Of a DNA stretch of 64,000 nt, positions 60,890 through 64,000 are shown piece after piece (the stretch's first letter is position 1; each line of letters opens with the position of its first letter). Position numbers and translations under genes: made by a program. Under the pieces are notes generated by a model that ran no database searches, was not told the origin of the DNA, and saw only the letters and a program-made list of their open reading frames with translations. The stretch comes from Acidimicrobiia bacterium (GTDB taxonomy: Bacteria > Actinomycetota > Acidimicrobiia > Acidimicrobiales > Bin134). The stretch lies in assembly GCA_022822905.1 (NCBI GenBank), contig JAJDYE010000041.1, positions 62,001 to 126,000 of the forward strand, given 5' to 3'.

Positions 60890-63622
60890 TCAGGAGCAGC
60901 CGGAGGTGGAGCCGCAGTCGGGGCAGGCGTGGCAGCTTCCGGCCCGCACCATGAGGACGCCGCAATCGGCGCAGAACGGGGCATGGGAGTCCAGGGGGAA
61001 CTGGCGAGTGAAGGGAGACGGGGGGTCGGGTTCCACGACGTCGCCGGGAATGGTGACCGGCACCTGCTCCTCCACCCCGGGCAGGGTGGGCTGGAGGCGC
61101 TCGTGGGTGGTGTAGATCCCCAGTTCGAGCCGCTCCTCGGGGTCGAGGTACTCCACCGCCAGCCGGCGGAACAGATAGTCGATGAGGCTGGTGGCGATGC
61201 GGATGTCGGGGTCGTCGGTCATCCCGTTCGGCTCGAAGCGCATGCCGGTGAAAGCGTCCACATAGGCCCGCAGGGGCACCCCGTATTGCAGACCGTGGCT
61301 CACCGCCATGGCGAACGAGTCCATTACCCCGGACAGCGTGGAACCCTGCTTGGACACCCGGAGGAAGATCTCGCCGGGGCTGCCGTCTTCGTACTCCCCC
61401 ACGGTGGCGAATCCCTTGCAGTCGGCCACCCGGAACTCGAAGGTGCGGCTGGTGCGGGACCGGGGCAGCCGACGGCGCTCAGGCTGCGGCGACGCCGGCG
61501 TCGCCGCTGAGTCCCGGACCGGATCGGGTTGGGTGGTCGAGGCATCGGCAACCGACAGGGGTTGGCCCAGCTTGCAGTTGTCCCGATAGACGGCCAGTGC
61601 CTTGACCCCCATCTGCCAAGCGTCCACGAAGAGCTGCTCGATCTCGGCGGCGGTGGTCTCCTCGGGAACGTTGACGGTTTTGCTGATTCCCCCCGAAAGC
61701 CAGGGCTGCACCGCGGCCATCATCTTCACGTGGCCGCTGGGGGAGATCACGTTGTCGCCCATGGAGCAGGCGAATACCGGCAGATGGGCCGGGTCGAGAT
61801 GGGGGGCGCCCACCACCGTGCCCCGCTCGTGGACGTGGGCCTCGATGTCGGCCACCTGCTCCGGGCTGTAGCCCAGACGGTGCAGCGCGCGATCCACGGT
61901 CTGGTTGACGATGGGCATGGTGCCGCCGCCCACCAGCTTCTTGGTCTTGACCAGGCCCAAATCGGGCTCGATGCCGGTGGTGTCGCAGTCCATCATGAAC
62001 GAGATGGTGCCGGTGGGGGCCAGCACCGTGGCCTGCGAGTTGCGAACCCCTGCGGTGTCCCCCCACTCCACCGCGGCGTCCCACGCGGCCCGGGCGGCGT
62101 CGAGCACCTCTTGGGGCACCGGCTCCGCTTCCAGGCGGCTCAGCGCGTCCCGGTGCATCCGCAACACTCGCCGGGTGGGCTCTTGGTTCTCGGCGAACCC
62201 CTCGAACGGTCCCAGACGGGCGGCCATTCGCCCTGAGGTCTCGTAGGCCACCCCGGTCATCAGCGCAGTGACCGACGCAGCCACACCCCGGCCCTCGTCG
62301 GAGTCGTAGGCCAAGCCCAAGGCCATGAGCATGGCCCCCAGGTTGGCGTAGCCCAAGCCCAGTTGGCGGAACCGTCGGGTGGTGGCCCCGATCTGCTCAG
62401 TGGGATAGTGCGAAGGGCCGACCAGTATCTCCTGGGCGACGGTCATCACCCGGACTGCGGAGCTGAAACCCTCCACATCGAATGTGCCGTGGTCGTCGAC
62501 GAACGACAGCAGGTTCAAGCTGGACAGGTTGCAGGCTGAATTGTCGAGGTGGAGGTATTCCGAGCAGGGGTTGCTGGCGGTGATGCGGCCGGTTTCGGCC
62601 GCAGTGTTCCACCGGTTGATGGTGGTCTCGAACTGCACCCCGGGGTCGGCGCACTCCCAGGCGGCCTCGGCTATCTGGGAGAGAAGCGACCGGGCTGACA
62701 CCGTCTCCAGCACTTCGCCGGTGGTGCGGGCGGTGAGATGCCACTCCCCGTCTTCGGTCACCGCGGCCATGAACTCGTCGCTGAGCCGCACCGAGTTGTT
62801 GGCGTTCTGGTACTGGATGGAGTGGACGTCGGCACCGTCGAGGTCCATGTCGAAGCCGGCATCCCGCAGCGCCCGGGCCTTGCGCTCCTCGATGGCCTTG
62901 CACCAAATAAATTCCTCTACATCGGGGTGGTCGGCATCCAGAACCACCATCTTGGCCGCCCGCCGGGTCTTTCCCCCCGACTTGATGGTGCCGGCCGAGG
63001 CGTCCGCGCCTCGCATGAAGCTCACCGGGCCGCTGGGAGCGCCCCCGCCGCTCATCTTCTCCTGGCGAGACCGGATGAGGCTAAGGTTCACGCCCGCCCC
63101 CGATCCCCCCTTGAAGATCCGCCCCTCTTCCCCGTACCAGTCGAGGATCGACTCCATGGTGTCGTCTACCGCCAGGATGAAGCAGGCCGACGACTGGGGC
63201 ACCGCCCCGGGAACCCCGAGGTTGAACCACACCGGCGAGTTGAACGCGGCGCGCTGGCGGACCAGCAGCCAGCGAAGCTCATCGGCAAACGCCTCGGCTT
63301 CCTCCGGCTCGGCCAGATGCCCCGACTCGGTTCCCCACGCCACCAGCGTGTCCACCACCCGGTCGATCACCTGGCGCAGCGATGTTTCCCGCTCCGGGGT
63401 GCCCAAACCGCCCCTGAAGTACTTCTGGGCCACGATATTTCCGGCATTGACCGACCAGTTGGCCGGGAACTCCACATTGGCCTGCTCGAAGGCCACTTCG
63501 CCGTTTGCGCTGGTGATTCGGGCGTCGCGGCGATGCCAATCCACCTCTTCGTAGGGGTGGAAATCGGCGCGGCTGAAATGGCGGCTCAGGCCGATTCTGG
63601 TGCGGTCAGATGCCAGAGCCAT
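60890..63622 (-). CDS. nrdJ: Class II (adenosylcobalamin-dependent) ribonucleotide reductase
   Basis: 910 aa from ATG 63622, with GAGGAG at -9 (a GTG two codons upstream is possible). Substrate-site segment SPVWFNLGVPG, the NPCSEYLHLDNSACNLSSLNL motif with an active-site Cys, and the thiyl/reducing Cys pair region AVYRDNCKLGQ. The last 30 residues have four Cys (CADCG...CPDCG) as a zinc ribbon found in actinobacterial NrdJ. It reduces ribonucleotides to deoxyribonucleotides with B12 as radical source, with or without oxygen. No cobalamin riboswitch or convincing NrdR box is seen in the 370 bp upstream. Confidence 0.95.
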   Translation of the reverse strand: MALASDRTRIGLSRHFSRADFHPYEEVDWHRRDARITSANGEVAFEQANVEFPANWSVNAGNIVAQKYFRGGLGTPERETSLRQVIDRVVDTLVAWGTESGHLAEPEEAEAFADELRWLLVRQRAAFNSPVWFNLGVPGAVPQSSACFILAVDDTMESILDWYGEEGRIFKGGSGAGVNLSLIRSRQEKMSGGGAPSGPVSFMRGADASAGTIKSGGKTRRAAKMVVLDADHPDVEEFIWCKAIEERKARALRDAGFDMDLDGADVHSIQYQNANNSVRLSDEFMAAVTEDGEWHLTARTTGEVLETVSARSLLSQIAEAAWECADPGVQFETTINRWNTAAETGRITASNPCSEYLHLDNSACNLSSLNLLSFVDDHGTFDVEGFSSAVRVMTVAQEILVGPSHYPTEQIGATTRRFRQLGLGYANLGAMLMALGLAYDSDEGRGVAASVTALMTGVAYETSGRMAARLGPFEGFAENQEPTRRVLRMHRDALSRLEAEPVPQEVLDAARAAWDAAVEWGDTAGVRNSQATVLAPTGTISFMMDCDTTGIEPDLGLVKTKKLVGGGTMPIVNQTVDRALHRLGYSPEQVADIEAHVHERGTVVGAPHLDPAHLPVFACSMGDNVISPSGHVKMMAAVQPWLSGGISKTVNVPEETTAAEIEQLFVDAWQMGVKALAVYRDNCKLGQPLSVADASTTQPDPVRDSAATPASPQPERRRLPRSRTSRTFEFRVADCKGFATVGEYEDGSPGEIFLRVSKQGSTLSGVMDSFAMAVSHGLQYGVPLRAYVDAFTGMRFEPNGMTDDPDIRIATSLIDYLFRRLAVEYLDPEERLELGIYTTHERLQPTLPGVEEQVPVTIPGDVVEPDPPSPFTRQFPLDSHAPFCADCGVLMVRAGSCHACPDCGSTSGCS

Positions 63623-64000
63623 CAGCACTCCTCAACGGATGCAGCTCTTATGGCGCATACCGCCTCTATTTTATCCTTGCTCGAATGAGGCTGCGGCGTG
63701 AGCGGCCAGGTCAAAGGAGCCTCGTCACGAGGCGTGCCTGCACCGGACACGCCAGCCCGCCCAAACAGCAAGCTGAACCCCTCAAGGAGTCGCCTGAACC
63801 CCACTATGGTCGTCGGCGTCAGCCACCATTCCGGCCACTCACACCGCAGCAGTACGTCACGGTAGATGATGGAGCCTGTGGACGGTAAGGAGGACAAGGG
63901 GGATTCCCTGTGGATTTCAGGTGAATATCTGGAAACATGCCCGACTGACCCGCCTGCTACCGTCGGCGGCAGGTGCATCAGCTGTTTCCTCGGTTCGTCT
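63623..64000. other. Upstream region of nrdJ and unresolved right edge
   Basis: Contains the leader of nrdJ on the minus strand; no cobalamin or NrdR consensus found. On the plus strand a frame opens at ATG 63866 and another at GTG 63921 and both run off the window; AAGGAGG at 63886-63892 could be a ribosome binding site for a gene starting nearby. Too little is present to name it. Confidence 0.3.

Noticed and set aside
63623..63900. Cobalamin riboswitch or NrdR box before nrdJ
   Set aside because: No B12-box or paired NrdR consensus found on the minus strand.
63866..64000. Possible mraZ start at the right edge
   Set aside because: A FLGSS stretch resembles MraZ, but no Met precedes it and no mraZ-type box is visible.
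1..64000. CRISPR arrays, rRNA genes, integrase genes
   Set aside because: No regularly spaced repeats, rRNA sequence or tyrosine/serine recombinase motifs were seen.

Overview
High-GC DNA with many GTG, TTG and even CTG starts, an F420/LLM-type oxidoreductase, acyl-CoA dehydrogenase, BKACE and SDR genes, a class II (B12-dependent) ribonucleotide reductase and mostly metabolic neighbours. This points to an uncultured actinobacterium, with Acidimicrobiia the best guess. That placement is inferred from gene content and base composition; no rRNA or phylogenetic marker is in the window.

Layout. 1-8968: metabolic genes (LLM oxidoreductase, P450, sugar isomerase-like, acyl-CoA dehydrogenase, hydrolases) and an Fbp-type iron ABC importer (5020-7764) with candidate DtxR/IdeR boxes. 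8976-12260: a divergent pair, a Zn-finger DNA methyltransferase and a HEAT-repeat protein with a possible nuclease N-terminus. 12288-12848: a carboxymuconolactone decarboxylase/AhpD-like gene whose only interruption is an in-frame TGA exactly at the second Cys of the CxxC site, followed by a hairpin; it is a candidate selenoprotein. 12918-21045: PQQ-type propeller lipoprotein, choline-sulfatase, VapBC, EamA transporter, tRNA-Val, FAD amine-oxidase-like enzyme and a KhtU/KhtT-like antiporter pair. 21162-25709: secreted metalloprotease, small unknowns and a RES-Xre toxin-antitoxin pair.

25749-40622 is a roughly 14.9-kb accessory island bounded by 103-bp direct repeats (4 mismatches) that each contain tRNA-Cys. 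The right copy folds well; the left copy has lost U8 and an anticodon-stem pair. Inside are a GNAT-PIN fusion with an ASCH partner, a 1341-codon gene with a C-terminal PD-(D/E)xK-like motif split in frame by a fresh IS481 element (6-bp target duplication), a helical unknown, an MmeI-like type IIL restriction-modification enzyme, a GIY-YIG-like small protein and a DUF4062 effector-like gene coupled to an unknown. No integrase is visible. The content looks like a defence island.

40678-56273: core metabolism again, with a four-gene hydrolase/DUF7064-like/LLM operon, tRNA-Gly, Fpg/Nei glycosylase (likely CTG start), a methionine operon (metX plus a PLP enzyme) under a SAM-I type riboswitch, a DEAD-box helicase, lgt, an SDR/BKACE operon, a GH13 glucosidase and a Zn alcohol dehydrogenase.

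56402-60861 is a second accessory locus: an AT-rich promoter driving an apparently leaderless three-gene operon (ribbon-helix-helix protein, 875-aa GHKL ATPase with Ig-like region, 260-aa unknown). I do not recognise this combination and consider it the best candidate for an undescribed system. The window ends with class II ribonucleotide reductase.
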